From Anaerolineae bacterium (GTDB taxonomy: Bacteria; Chloroflexota; Anaerolineae; Aggregatilineales; Phototrophicaceae): a stretch of DNA of 39,249 nt. Below, in pieces: positions 31,641-39,249 of this stretch (position 1 is its first letter; every line of letters begins with the position of its first letter). The position numbers and the translations under genes are program-made. Below the pieces are notes generated by a model. That model was not told where the DNA came from, did not search any database, and was given only the letters and a program-made list of their open reading frames with translations. Location of the stretch: positions 1 through 39,249 of the forward strand of contig JALHNT010000063.1 in the NCBI GenBank assembly GCA_022843385.1. The letters are read 5' to 3'.

Positions 31641-34600
31641 CTACCCGGCGCGCTGGAGGTTGAGGTCGAGCAGGCGGCGCAGGATAGCCTCGTCGTCATT
31701 CAGGATGTCGTGCGGCCAGCCATAGGCGTCGCACACCGCCCGGTCAAGCGCATCGTGCAGGTCGGCCAGATGGGGGGCGAAGTCGGCGGCGTCCGGTTTG
31801 GTGCGCATTTTGTCTTTGCCGCGCCAGACCGCCAGGGCGTTGTAGAGGTTGGTCAGGGTGCGGTCTTTGCCTTTCTGATCGAGCCAGGCCTGCCGTTCCT
31901 GATGAAGCTGGCGGGCGGCGGCGGCCACCGCCTGATAGGCCGGGTGGGCGCTATCTTCGCTGCCGGGCGGCCAGGGGAAGGGGAAGGTTTCAAAGGTGGT
32001 GGTGGGGGTGTAGCGCGGACGATCTTCCAGCGATGTCCCCATGCGCAGCGACCAGACTTCGTGCAGGCGCGAGTGCAGCACGCCAAAGAAATAGTCGTCG
32101 TCGCGGGCGATGGCGACGGTGGCATCAGAGGGTAATTTATCAGGTGTCATCCAAACAAATACTCGGTGTTTTGCAACTCGTGGTGTCACTATAAATCGAG
32201 GTAGCTTTCCAATTGCTAACCTCATTGCGGGTCGGGATTCGCCATGTATCCACCAGTATTCACGATACTGTGGACGATTGTTCTTTGCCCGGATCGGAAA
32301 AACTACTCTTTGGACATACTCAAATGGCAAAGAATATTTCTGAGCCTCCTCAAGAGATGTTCCGGGCTCAAAATCAATGACCATTCTATTCTCTGCAATT
32401 CTAGTAATCTCCAAAGCATTAACTATAGGCTTAACGACCTTTGCATTGCTGGGGCTAGCATTGATCATTTGTTGAGCGATTTCAAATGCAATTTCGAATG
32501 GCCCATGTTGCGAGACACCAATGAATGACATATTGCGATTTTCTTCCAGATTCTTGGACATCAGAATATTTTCTCTACCAGTAAGATCTGCATTGATGTC
32601 TTTTGCGACTAGACCATTTAGTCGTCGATCCTTGTCAGATCTATCGTCAAATCCGACCATCGAGACGCGCACGGCTGCCCCATCCAGCACCCATTCACGG
32701 TCGGACCAGGCCATGAAGATGTCGCCAGAGTCTTTGATGCGTTTGAGGACTTCACGGTTAGCACCGCCGCGTATCGAGTTGGTCGCCAGCAGTCCGGCGC
32801 GTCTGGCTTTGCCAGCGGCGATGTGGGCGCGGGCTTTTTCAAACCAGTAGCAGACCAGATCAGCGCCGCCGGGTACGCGGCCTTGATAGAGGCTTCGCAG
32901 GGTATCGACGTAGGCATCGCCCAGTTCGCCGCGCATCTTTTTGTCGCCGAGGAAGGGCGGGTTGCCGACGATGACATCCACCGCCGGCCAGTCGGGTTCG
33001 GTGGCCGCACCCCCCAGCCCCCTCTCCGCACGCGGAGAGGGGGAGCCGAGCGTAGGGAGGTGGGGGTGAGGTTGGGCGGCATTTGGAGACGGGGAGCCGA
33101 GCGCAGCGCCGATTTGAGCCAAGATGTTGTCGAGGTTGTTAATGACTTCAGCGTTGCGGAAGCGCAGCACGCGCAGCCCCCGGCTTTCCAGAAATTCCTG
33201 GCGGAGGGCGTCTTCGTCGGGCGTGTATTGGTGAATCGGGCCATCGACTTCGACGATCAGGCGAGCATCATGGCAGTAAAAATCAGCTATGAAGCGATCA
33301 ATCGAATGCTGACGACGGAACTTATAGCCATCAAGCTGCCGGTTTCGCAGTGCCTGCCAGAGCTGATCTTCGGCCGGTGTTGAGTCATGTCGCATTTGCC
33401 GTGCCAGGGGCTTGAGCTTCTCCCAGAGTTCCGGCGGCGTCTTCCAATACGCCCTCTCCGCCCCCTCTGCCTCCCCCTCTCCGTGCGCGGAGAGGGGGTT
33501 GGGGGGTGAGGTATATGATGGGTCGGGTGTTGTGGTCACCGTCATAATCGCGTCCATCTGGCGGATGTTGTCGCGCAGCGATTCGAGGATGGGTTCGCGG
33601 TGAGTTAGGGTGGCATAGCCGTTGTTCTGCCGCCACTGGATATAACCGATCCAGACGACGATGCTGGCGAGGTCGTGGGCGATGGGGTTGATCTCGATGC
33701 CGTACATCTGGCGCGGGTGGACTTCGGGCATGGGCAGGGTTAGCCCGGCGAACAGGGGATGGTGGATGACGGCCTTTTCCATATCCATCAGCAGTTGCAG
33801 GGCGACATAGAGGAAGTTGCCGCTGCCACAGGCCGGGTCGAGAACTTTGATCTCGCGCAGGCGGGTGAGCAGCGGCTGGCGCAAGGCTTCGAGTTTCTGG
33901 CTGAGTTGAATCCGGTCTCTGGGGGTGGTGGCGGTGTCGAGCTGGGCGCGCAGCGGTTCGGCCTGCTGGCAGAGGGCGTCCCAGTCACGGCGGAGAGGCT
34001 GCATCAGCACCGGCTCGACGATGAGCAGGATGTCTTCGCGGCTGGTGTAGTGCGCGCCCAACTGCGCCCGTTTGCCGGGGTCGAGGCTGCGCTCGAACAG
34101 GGTGCCGAAGATGGCTGGTTCCACCGACTCCCAGTTGAGTTGGGCGGCGCTGGATAAACGCCCCAGCGCTTCGGGCGAGATGGCCTCGACGGTGACATCA
34201 TCGAAGAGCGAGCCGTTGAGGTAGGGAATCTTCTGGAACATGACCTCGCCGCCGGACGCCATGGCCTCGAACAATTCCTGGGCGTAGCGGATAAAGCGGC
34301 TGGGTTCGCGGTAGGTGCGCTCGATGATCTCGGCGAAGATGCCTTTGGAGCTGTTGGCAGCGGCCGGCAGCAGGCTGACATCCTCGGCGAACAGGCAGAA
34401 GACCAGCTTGGTGAGGAAGTGGGCGATGCGCTCGGCGGGGGCGCTTTGCTCGGCGCGCATATCGTCGGCGATGACGCGGAAGACCTCAGCGGCGTCGGTG
34501 GTCACCTGCGCCGTGTTACGATCCGGGTGCAGCCGTTCCGGTGCGGTGAAGAGATCGGTCAGCAGCTTGAGGATCGAGGGACGGTTGGCGATGTCGGCGT

Positions 34601-35000
34601 GGGTGAAGCGGTAGACCTTCTTCTCGGTGTTGGGGAAATTGGTGTGGATTTCCCAGGTAGCAATGTCAGTGACGACCAGCAGCGGCGGATTGTTGAGCCG
34701 TTCGCGGTACTGGAGCAACTGCTGATAGGCTTCAGCCAAATCCTTGTATTTGCCAGCGGCCTTGTATTCGATGGCGAAGTGTCCATCGTAGAAGACATCG
34801 GCGAAGCCCTGCCCGCCGCCATCCTTCTTGACGCCATATTCAAAGGCGAAGGTCTTGCCCTGGCTGTCGCGGCCTTCGCCGCCGGGGGCTTCATGACCGA
34901 CCAGTTGGCAGACATCGAGGAAGTGAAGCTGGTAGCTCTGGCGTTCGCCCAGGGTGGTGTTCTGCCACTGGGCGACGAACTGTGGCGGCGTGAGAGTCAT
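31641..35000 (-). CDS. MmeI-like type IIG/IIL restriction-modification enzyme with an inserted DUF559 domain
   Basis: A single 1119-residue chain should both cut and methylate DNA. The N-terminal PD-ExK nuclease has D68 in GFADVFYDG and E78, K80 in AIEYKAAGKY, the same D-x9-ExK spacing known in MmeI. A helical connector covers about 150-380. The N6-adenine methyltransferase has motif I VLDPACGSGNFLYVALQL (386-403), the YGIEINPIAHDLASIVVWIGY block (433-453) and motif IV VGNPPFLGD (678-686). The target-recognition region (about 760-970) includes YREYWWIHGESRPAMR and TPRVAKHRVFVW. A C-terminal helical part follows. Residues about 495-667 are foreign: repeat-encoded flanks around a DUF559 nuclease domain. 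Bases 32120-32640, covering the recognition region, look AT-richer than the rest. No separate methylase or specificity gene is nearby, as expected for this class. Confidence 0.93.
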   Translation of the reverse strand: MTLTPPQFVAQWQNTTLGERQSYQLHFLDVCQLVGHEAPGGEGRDSQGKTFAFEYGVKKDGGGQGFADVFYDGHFAIEYKAAGKYKDLAEAYQQLLQYRERLNNPPLLVVTDIATWEIHTNFPNTEKKVYRFTHADIANRPSILKLLTDLFTAPERLHPDRNTAQVTTDAAEVFRVIADDMRAEQSAPAERIAHFLTKLVFCLFAEDVSLLPAAANSSKGIFAEIIERTYREPSRFIRYAQELFEAMASGGEVMFQKIPYLNGSLFDDVTVEAISPEALGRLSSAAQLNWESVEPAIFGTLFERSLDPGKRAQLGAHYTSREDILLIVEPVLMQPLRRDWDALCQQAEPLRAQLDTATTPRDRIQLSQKLEALRQPLLTRLREIKVLDPACGSGNFLYVALQLLMDMEKAVIHHPLFAGLTLPMPEVHPRQMYGIEINPIAHDLASIVVWIGYIQWRQNNGYATLTHREPILESLRDNIRQMDAIMTVTTTPDPSYTSPPNPLSAHGEGEAEGAERAYWKTPPELWEKLKPLARQMRHDSTPAEDQLWQALRNRQLDGYKFRRQHSIDRFIADFYCHDARLIVEVDGPIHQYTPDEDALRQEFLESRGLRVLRFRNAEVINNLDNILAQIGAALGSPSPNAAQPHPHLPTLGSPSPRAERGLGGAATEPDWPAVDVIVGNPPFLGDKKMRGELGDAYVDTLRSLYQGRVPGGADLVCYWFEKARAHIAAGKARRAGLLATNSIRGGANREVLKRIKDSGDIFMAWSDREWVLDGAAVRVSMVGFDDRSDKDRRLNGLVAKDINADLTGRENILMSKNLEENRNMSFIGVSQHGPFEIAFEIAQQMINASPSNAKVVKPIVNALEITRIAENRMVIDFEPGTSLEEAQKYSLPFEYVQRVVFPIRAKNNRPQYREYWWIHGESRPAMRLAIGKLPRFIVTPRVAKHRVFVWMTPDKLPSDATVAIARDDDYFFGVLHSRLHEVWSLRMGTSLEDRPRYTPTTTFETFPFPWPPGSEDSAHPAYQAVAAAARQLHQERQAWLDQKGKDRTLTNLYNALAVWRGKDKMRTKPDAADFAPHLADLHDALDRAVCDAYGWPHDILNDDEAILRRLLDLNLQRAG
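33005..33045. repeat. 41-bp terminal inverted repeat, left
   Basis: It begins CCGCACCCCCCAGCCCCCTC and contains the hairpin CCCCCTCTCCGC / GCGGAGAGGGGG. It matches the complement of 33471-33511 at 37 of 41 positions, and closely matches repeats at 30961-31003 and 36097-36136. Confidence 0.85.
33471..33511. repeat. 41-bp terminal inverted repeat, right
   Basis: Read on the minus strand it begins CCTCACCCCCCAACCCCCTC. Two of its four differences from the left copy are compensating changes in the hairpin loop. A further partial arm (GCCCTCTCCGCCCCCTCTGC, 33451-33470) lies just inside it. Confidence 0.85.
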
Positions 35001-35049
35001 GTTGTTAGTTATTAGTTGCTAGTTGTTAGTTACTGGTATCAGTTTACGT

Positions 35050-36078
35050 CTATACCGAAGGGTTAGCAAGCACCGACGAATCGCGCACGATGAGCTGGTG
35101 CGGCAGGACCGTGGAGGTGACGGGTTCGCCGTCGATGAGCGCCAGGAGCTTCTGCACCATCAGCCGCCCGCCCTGGTGAATGGGCTGGTGGATGGTGGTC
35201 AGGCGCGGGGCGTAGTGGGCGGCCAGCGGGACATCATCATAGCCGACGACCGAGACATCATCCGGCACACGGCGACCGCCTTGACGCAGCACATCCATCA
35301 CGCCGGCAGCCATGTAATCACTGCACACCAACAGCCCATCCAGCGCCGGGGCTTGCTCCAGTAACCGCTGCGCCGCCTGCCCGCCGGCTTCCGGGGTGAA
35401 ATCGGTGAAAGCGATGAGCTGCTCATCCACCGGCAGCCCGGCCTCGGTCAGCGCCAGCCGGTAGCCGCCCTGACGAAAATGAGTCTCGACCATATGCTCG
35501 AAGCCACCGATGAAGCCGATGCGCCGCCGACCCACCGCCAACAGATGACGCACGGCGTCGGCCGCCCCGGCTGTGCCATCACAGCCTACCGAGACATAAC
35601 CCGGCTCATCCAGCGCCGCGCTCCACACCACGACCTTCGCCCCCAGCGCGTGCAGCCGCCGGATGCCGATGTCATCCAGGGCGCGGTCAATCAGCAGGAT
35701 GCCATCGACCCGTTTATCCAGCACATAGCGGTTACACCAGTCGTCATTCTCGACATGGACGCGCGCGATGAGCGAGTCGTAGCCGTGCTGGTCGAGTTCG
35801 TCGGTGATGGCCGCCAGGATTTCCATGTAGAACGGGTCAGCGATCTGGCGGTGGCTGGCGTGCTGGTAAGGGAAGAGGGTCGCCACCGTTTGCGACCGCT
35901 GGAGGCGGAAGTTGCGGGCGCGGACATCGAGGCGGTAGTTCAGGTCGCGGGCAATGCGCTCGATCATCAGCCGGGTGTTTTCCGGGATGCCGGGGTTGTG
36001 GTTCAGGGCGCGCGACACGGTGGAGGGGGAAACTCCGGCGGCGCGGGCGATGTCGGCGATGGTGATGCGGTTGGTCAT
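35050..36078 (-). CDS. LacI family transcriptional regulator
   Basis: The 342-residue protein begins with the LacI helix-turn-helix and hinge: ITIADIARAAGVSPSTVSRALNHNPGIPENTR (4-35), then IERIARDLNYR. A periplasmic-binding-protein-like ligand domain follows, with DGILLIDRALDDIGIRRLHAL, RRRIGFIGGFEHMVETHFRQGGYRLAL, DGLLVCSDYMAAGVMDVLRQGG and a C-terminal VTSTVLPHQLIVRDSS typical of LacI/GalR members. It should bind a sugar-like effector and repress transcription as a dimer. It diverges from the dehydrogenase gene, and a perfect LacI-type palindrome lies between them overlapping that gene's -35 box. It therefore most likely controls the dehydrogenase and formyltransferase-like genes, and perhaps itself. 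The 3' end lies 50 bases from the MmeI-like gene start. Confidence 0.95.
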   Translation of the reverse strand: MTNRITIADIARAAGVSPSTVSRALNHNPGIPENTRLMIERIARDLNYRLDVRARNFRLQRSQTVATLFPYQHASHRQIADPFYMEILAAITDELDQHGYDSLIARVHVENDDWCNRYVLDKRVDGILLIDRALDDIGIRRLHALGAKVVVWSAALDEPGYVSVGCDGTAGAADAVRHLLAVGRRRIGFIGGFEHMVETHFRQGGYRLALTEAGLPVDEQLIAFTDFTPEAGGQAAQRLLEQAPALDGLLVCSDYMAAGVMDVLRQGGRRVPDDVSVVGYDDVPLAAHYAPRLTTIHQPIHQGGRLMVQKLLALIDGEPVTSTVLPHQLIVRDSSVLANPSV

Positions 36079-36096
36079 GGCTAAAAATCCCTGCTG

Positions 36097-36136
36097 CCCT
36101 CACCCCCCGACCCCCTCTCCCCCAGGCGAGGGGGAG
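36097..36136. repeat. Single arm of the GC-rich palindromic repeat
   Basis: CCCTCACCCCCCGACCCCCT followed by CTCCCCCAGGCGAGGGGGAG closely matches the 41-bp repeats that bound the DUF559 cassette. It sits in the regulator-dehydrogenase gap, upstream of the operator, without a partner arm. Confidence 0.75.
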
Positions 36137-36223
36137 CTTATGCCCGCTGCATTTTTCCCGGTGAGAGAGGCTGCGAGCATCTCAAGCGAGCGGGGGGCAG
36201 AGCCGCAAGTAATCCACAGCGTT

Positions 36224-36239
36224 ATGCAATCGATTGCAT
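36224..36239. promoter_or_regulatory. LacI-type operator
   Basis: ATGCAATCGATTGCAT is a perfect 16-bp palindrome with the central CG dinucleotide that LacI/GalR proteins prefer. It overlaps the -35 box of the dehydrogenase promoter by six bases, so binding would block RNA polymerase. It lies 146 bases from the regulator start codon. Confidence 0.85.
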
Positions 36240-36262
36240 GAGTATAGCAGTCGTGGTATAAA
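36234..36262 (+). promoter_or_regulatory. Promoter of the dehydrogenase operon
   Basis: TTGCAT (36234-36239, shared with the operator) and TATAAA (36257-36262) are exactly 17 bases apart. The dehydrogenase ATG follows 27 bases later with an AGGGAG ribosome-binding site 8 bases before it. Confidence 0.7.
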
Positions 36263-36288
36263 CAGGCAAAATTCAGGGAGCAAAGATT

Positions 36289-37323
<1,035 letters not shown>

Positions 37324-37339
37324 TAGAGAGAGCATTCCC

Positions 37340-38140
37340 ATTAATCCACCGATCCTGATCCTGGCCGCCCGCGATGAACTCTCGTATGTGCTGATTAACC
37401 ATCTGGCGCAGGAATTTGCGATTGACCGGGTGGTGTTTGAAGCGCCGCATACCGGCCGGATGCTGCGCTACCGGCTGAAGAAGCTGGGGGCATGGGTGGT
37501 AGCAGGGCAGTTAGCCTTCCTGATTTATGACCGGCTGGTGATCCGGCGGCGTTCGCGCCCGAAGATCCAGCGGCTGCTGACCGGATATGATGCCAGCGCG
37601 CCGGATGACCGGTTGGCGGTGATGGATGTGGACAGCGTGAATAGCGCTGAGGTGATGCGTCTGCTGGAGACACTTCAGCCGGCGGTGGTGGTCGTCAGCG
37701 GGACGGGGATCATCAGCAAGAAGGTGCTGGCGCTGGCACCAACCTTCATCAATATCCATGTGGGCATCACGCCGCGCTACCGGGGTGTACACGGCGGCTT
37801 CTGGGCAGTGGTCGAGGGACGTCCCGACCTGGCCGGGACGACGCTGCACCGGGTTGATCCGGGAGTAGATACCGGCGCGATCATCGCCCAGACTACGATC
37901 ACGGTTGAAGCGGATGACACCTACCGCACGCTGCCGGTCAAGCAGTATCTCAGTGCGCTGGCGACCCTGAGCGCGGCGGTGGGTGCTGCCCTGCGCGGCG
38001 AGCTGACGACGTATCAGCGTGATGACCTGGAAAGCCGGCAGTGGTATTCGCCCACTCCCGGCGACTATTGGCGGTTCATCCGACGGCTGCGCGATTATGC
38101 GGGTGCAGGTAAACGAAGCGGCAATCGTGAATCTGGCTGA
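37340..38140 (+). CDS. Formyltransferase-fold protein, possible rare ATT start
   Basis: The protein has the formyltransferase catalytic set: N138 and H140 in FINIHVGITPRYRGVHG, and D177 in HRVDPGVDTGAII. It is related to methionyl-tRNA and sugar N-formyltransferases, but is about 266 residues and lacks the full MetRS-type C-terminal domain. The Rossmann strand at its N terminus (PPILILAARDELSYVLINHL) lies upstream of the first usable GTG (37388), and no ATG, GTG or TTG precedes it in frame. An ATT at 37340, with a purine-rich AGAGAGAG about 8 bases upstream, is the best start. An annotated start at 37388 would cut the first strand. The substrate is unknown. Its 3' end overlaps the convergent ADC-like gene by 65 bases. 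Confidence 0.78.
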   Translation: MNPPILILAARDELSYVLINHLAQEFAIDRVVFEAPHTGRMLRYRLKKLGAWVVAGQLAFLIYDRLVIRRRSRPKIQRLLTGYDASAPDDRLAVMDVDSVNSAEVMRLLETLQPAVVVVSGTGIISKKVLALAPTFINIHVGITPRYRGVHGGFWAVVEGRPDLAGTTLHRVDPGVDTGAIIAQTTITVEADDTYRTLPVKQYLSALATLSAAVGAALRGELTTYQRDDLESRQWYSPTPGDYWRFIRRLRDYAGAGKRSGNRESG

Positions 38141-38921
38141 TGAACAACGGTTGAAAATCGAGCGCGGCGTAGGCCGGATCATGGAACACCAGCCCGTCAT
38201 GCGCCGGGTCGAAGCGGCGGGTGATGAGGTGGTCGCTTTGGGAATAAGCCTGGGCTTCGGTGTTGTGCGGCCAACCAGGGTGTACCGAATTCATCACCTG
38301 GAGTGAGAGCCAGGGTTGGGTGGCGAGCTGCATCATCTTTCGCAATCCCATCTGATGCAGCATGGCAAAGGCATCCCCCAGCGGTTGGCGCGCCACCATC
38401 TGTGCCTGCCCATCGACGATCAGGCCGTCCGCATCGCGACAGGCAAACTGCATCCGCCCATCCTGCTCCTGGCGCATGGTCGCGCTCATCATTTGTGCAT
38501 TCAGCCCCAGCAGCTCGCTGTTGTAACGGACAACCAGATCAGTGTCATTCCACAGGCGGTAACACAGCATCCGGGCATGCGGATTGAAGTTGAGGAAGTC
38601 GAGCAGGCTGAAGGTCTGATCCGACAGCGGCGGAACCGAGCAGCGGCTGACGAACAGCGAGAACTGCAATTCGTGGTGGGGTCCCAGGCTGGCCTCGTGG
38701 AAATCGCAGATCCACAACGCCATCAGCGCCCGCCCGCCCTGGGTGGTGACCGGTCTGACCTGTTCTGCCGTAAGGGCTGACCGGACTGTCGTGAGATCCG
38801 CCGTCCCGCCGACCAGCACGATTGTCCCGCGATAGATGTGGTAGGGTATCGGCACCTGCGTCCCATCCGCCAGGCGATCGAAGTGGACGATTGGGTAACG
38901 GTCGAACAGAGGATGCGACAT
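38076..38921 (-). CDS. Acetoacetate decarboxylase-like (ADC fold) protein, hypothetical
   Basis: The 281-residue soluble protein has a strand-rich centre. TIVLVGGTADLTTVRSALTA, PVTTQGGRALMALWICDFHEASLGPHHE and LQFSLFVSR fit the ADC fold, in which a substrate cavity follows an S-L-G-P-x-x-E turn. The catalytic lysine of true acetoacetate decarboxylase is not evident to me, so the enzymatic role is uncertain. C-terminal features are SVHPGWPHNTEAQAYSQSDH and FVYLHPHNRAAVG. ATG 38921 is chosen for its AGGAG 7 bases upstream. It converges on the formyltransferase-like gene with a 65-base antisense overlap, unusual but compatible with both frames. Confidence 0.68.
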   Translation of the reverse strand: MSHPLFDRYPIVHFDRLADGTQVPIPYHIYRGTIVLVGGTADLTTVRSALTAEQVRPVTTQGGRALMALWICDFHEASLGPHHELQFSLFVSRCSVPPLSDQTFSLLDFLNFNPHARMLCYRLWNDTDLVVRYNSELLGLNAQMMSATMRQEQDGRMQFACRDADGLIVDGQAQMVARQPLGDAFAMLHQMGLRKMMQLATQPWLSLQVMNSVHPGWPHNTEAQAYSQSDHLITRRFDPAHDGLVFHDPAYAALDFQPLFISQIHDCRFVYLHPHNRAAVG

Positions 38922-39077
38922 ACTGCTGCTCCTGCAGAGATGAGTCAATCTGACTCACACTGTAAGGAAGATGGCGGCGATGTGCAACCCGTCAGGGCTG
39001 ACAAAGGATCAGTTAAAGCCGCTTGCATCCCGGGGCATGGCGGCTTCCCTTCAGCCCGGCGTGACCGCTACTCAACT

Positions 39078-39241
39078 AGAGCCTGTTATGCACTTTTTAG
39101 CCCTCATCCCCCCCGTCCCTTCTCCCACTGGGAGAAGGGGAGATGTGGTGAACGTAGTGCTTTTAAGCCCCTCGCCCCGTGGGAGAGGGCTGCGTAGCGT
39201 GGGGTGAGGGCAATTCGAGAGCGAAGTTCATAACACGCTCT
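39078..39241. mobile_element. Miniature element sharing its ends with the IS5-type remnant
   Basis: The left end AGAGCCTGTTATGCACTTTT (39078-39097) and the complement of the right end, AGAGCGTGTTATGAACTTC (39223-39241), are inverted repeats. They match the ends of the IS5-type element at 1575-2446. CTAG at both junctions fits a CTAG/TA target. The interior is another copy of the GC-rich palindromic repeat (CCCTCATCCCCCCCGTCCCT from 39101, and GGGGTGAGGG near 39201). At about 164 bp with no gene it is a MITE-like derivative. The gap from 38922 to its start holds nothing else. Confidence 0.7.
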
Positions 39242-39249
39242 AGAGCGGA

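Larger units (their letters stand above)
33005..33511 (-). mobile_element. Repeat-bounded DUF559 nuclease cassette inserted in frame
   Basis: The 507-bp insert (169 codons exactly) lies inside the MmeI-like gene. Its ends are 41-bp inverted repeats (33005-33045 and 33471-33511) matching at 37 of 41 positions. Between them residues about 519-634 of the host protein form a DUF559 domain: MRHDSTPAEDQLWQALRNRQ, YKFRRQHSIDRFIADFYC with D573, RLIVEVDGPIH with E584, D586 and H590, and LRVLRFRNAEVINNLDNILA. DUF559 proteins share the Vsr/PD-(D/E)XK-like nuclease fold. The repeat arms are themselves translated (SPPNPLSAHGEGEAEG and LGSPSPRAERGLGG). Just outside, imperfect direct repeats (GTCGGGT at 32991-32997 and 33522-33528) lie 531 bases apart, also a multiple of three. 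Separate expression looks unlikely: no ribosome-binding site precedes the internal Met536. Confidence 0.8.

Overview
The window (about 39 kb, GC-rich by eye) is bacterial chromosome. The gene mix suggests a free-living Chloroflexota bacterium of the Anaerolineae type: Uma2 nuclease, YwiC-like and Lgt-like membrane proteins, a PYROXD2-type oxidoreductase, a Ser/Thr kinase with a membrane tail, and abundant GC-rich palindromic intergenic repeats. This placement is an inference from gene content; there is no rRNA or other marker to fix it. I see no tRNA, rRNA, CRISPR array, prophage or origin.

Layout. 1-1400: minus-strand genes (5'-end fragment of an alpha/beta hydrolase, Uma2 nuclease, two tiny membrane proteins). 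1575-2446: a decayed IS5-type insertion sequence. 2596-5041: a cytoplasmic subtilisin coupled to an I9-like partner, converging on a YwiC-like membrane protein. 5280-10291: a NERD-helicase diverging from an xpt / S9 peptidase / GNAT operon. 10323-10916: a toxin-antitoxin pair with a broken toxin. 11002-19071: guaA, an AT-rich orphan gene, an Lgt-like enzyme diverging from an SPFH protein across twin palindromes, an FAD oxidoreductase, a zinc-ribbon membrane protein and an HhH-like protein. 19319-24735: membrane-tailed kinase, phosphodiesterase-like enzyme, small orphan, ribosomal S1-like protein. 24887-30837: DppB/DppC-type permeases, STAS-like, TPR and ABC-2-like membrane proteins, and a lipase-like hydrolase. 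30838-31640: a repeat-rich gene desert. 31641-35000: a giant MmeI-like restriction-modification enzyme. 35050-38921: a LacI-family regulator diverging from a zinc alcohol dehydrogenase and a formyltransferase-like gene, then an ADC-like protein. 39078-39241: a miniature element.

The most unusual feature is inside the MmeI-like gene. A 507-bp cassette (33005-33511), bounded by 41-bp inverted repeats matching at 37 of 41 positions, carries a DUF559 (Vsr-like) nuclease domain. It sits in frame between methyltransferase motif I and the NPPF motif, so the 1119-codon frame stays open. Single arms or cargo-free versions of the same repeat occur elsewhere in the window (30958-31053, 36097-36136, 39101-39142). 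This looks like a repeat-bounded nuclease cassette that can enter coding sequence without breaking it. The region also holds clear regulatory architecture: a perfect 16-bp LacI-type palindrome overlapping the -35 box of the dehydrogenase promoter, twin CCAAT-N-ATTGG palindromes, good sigma70-like promoters and two intrinsic terminators.
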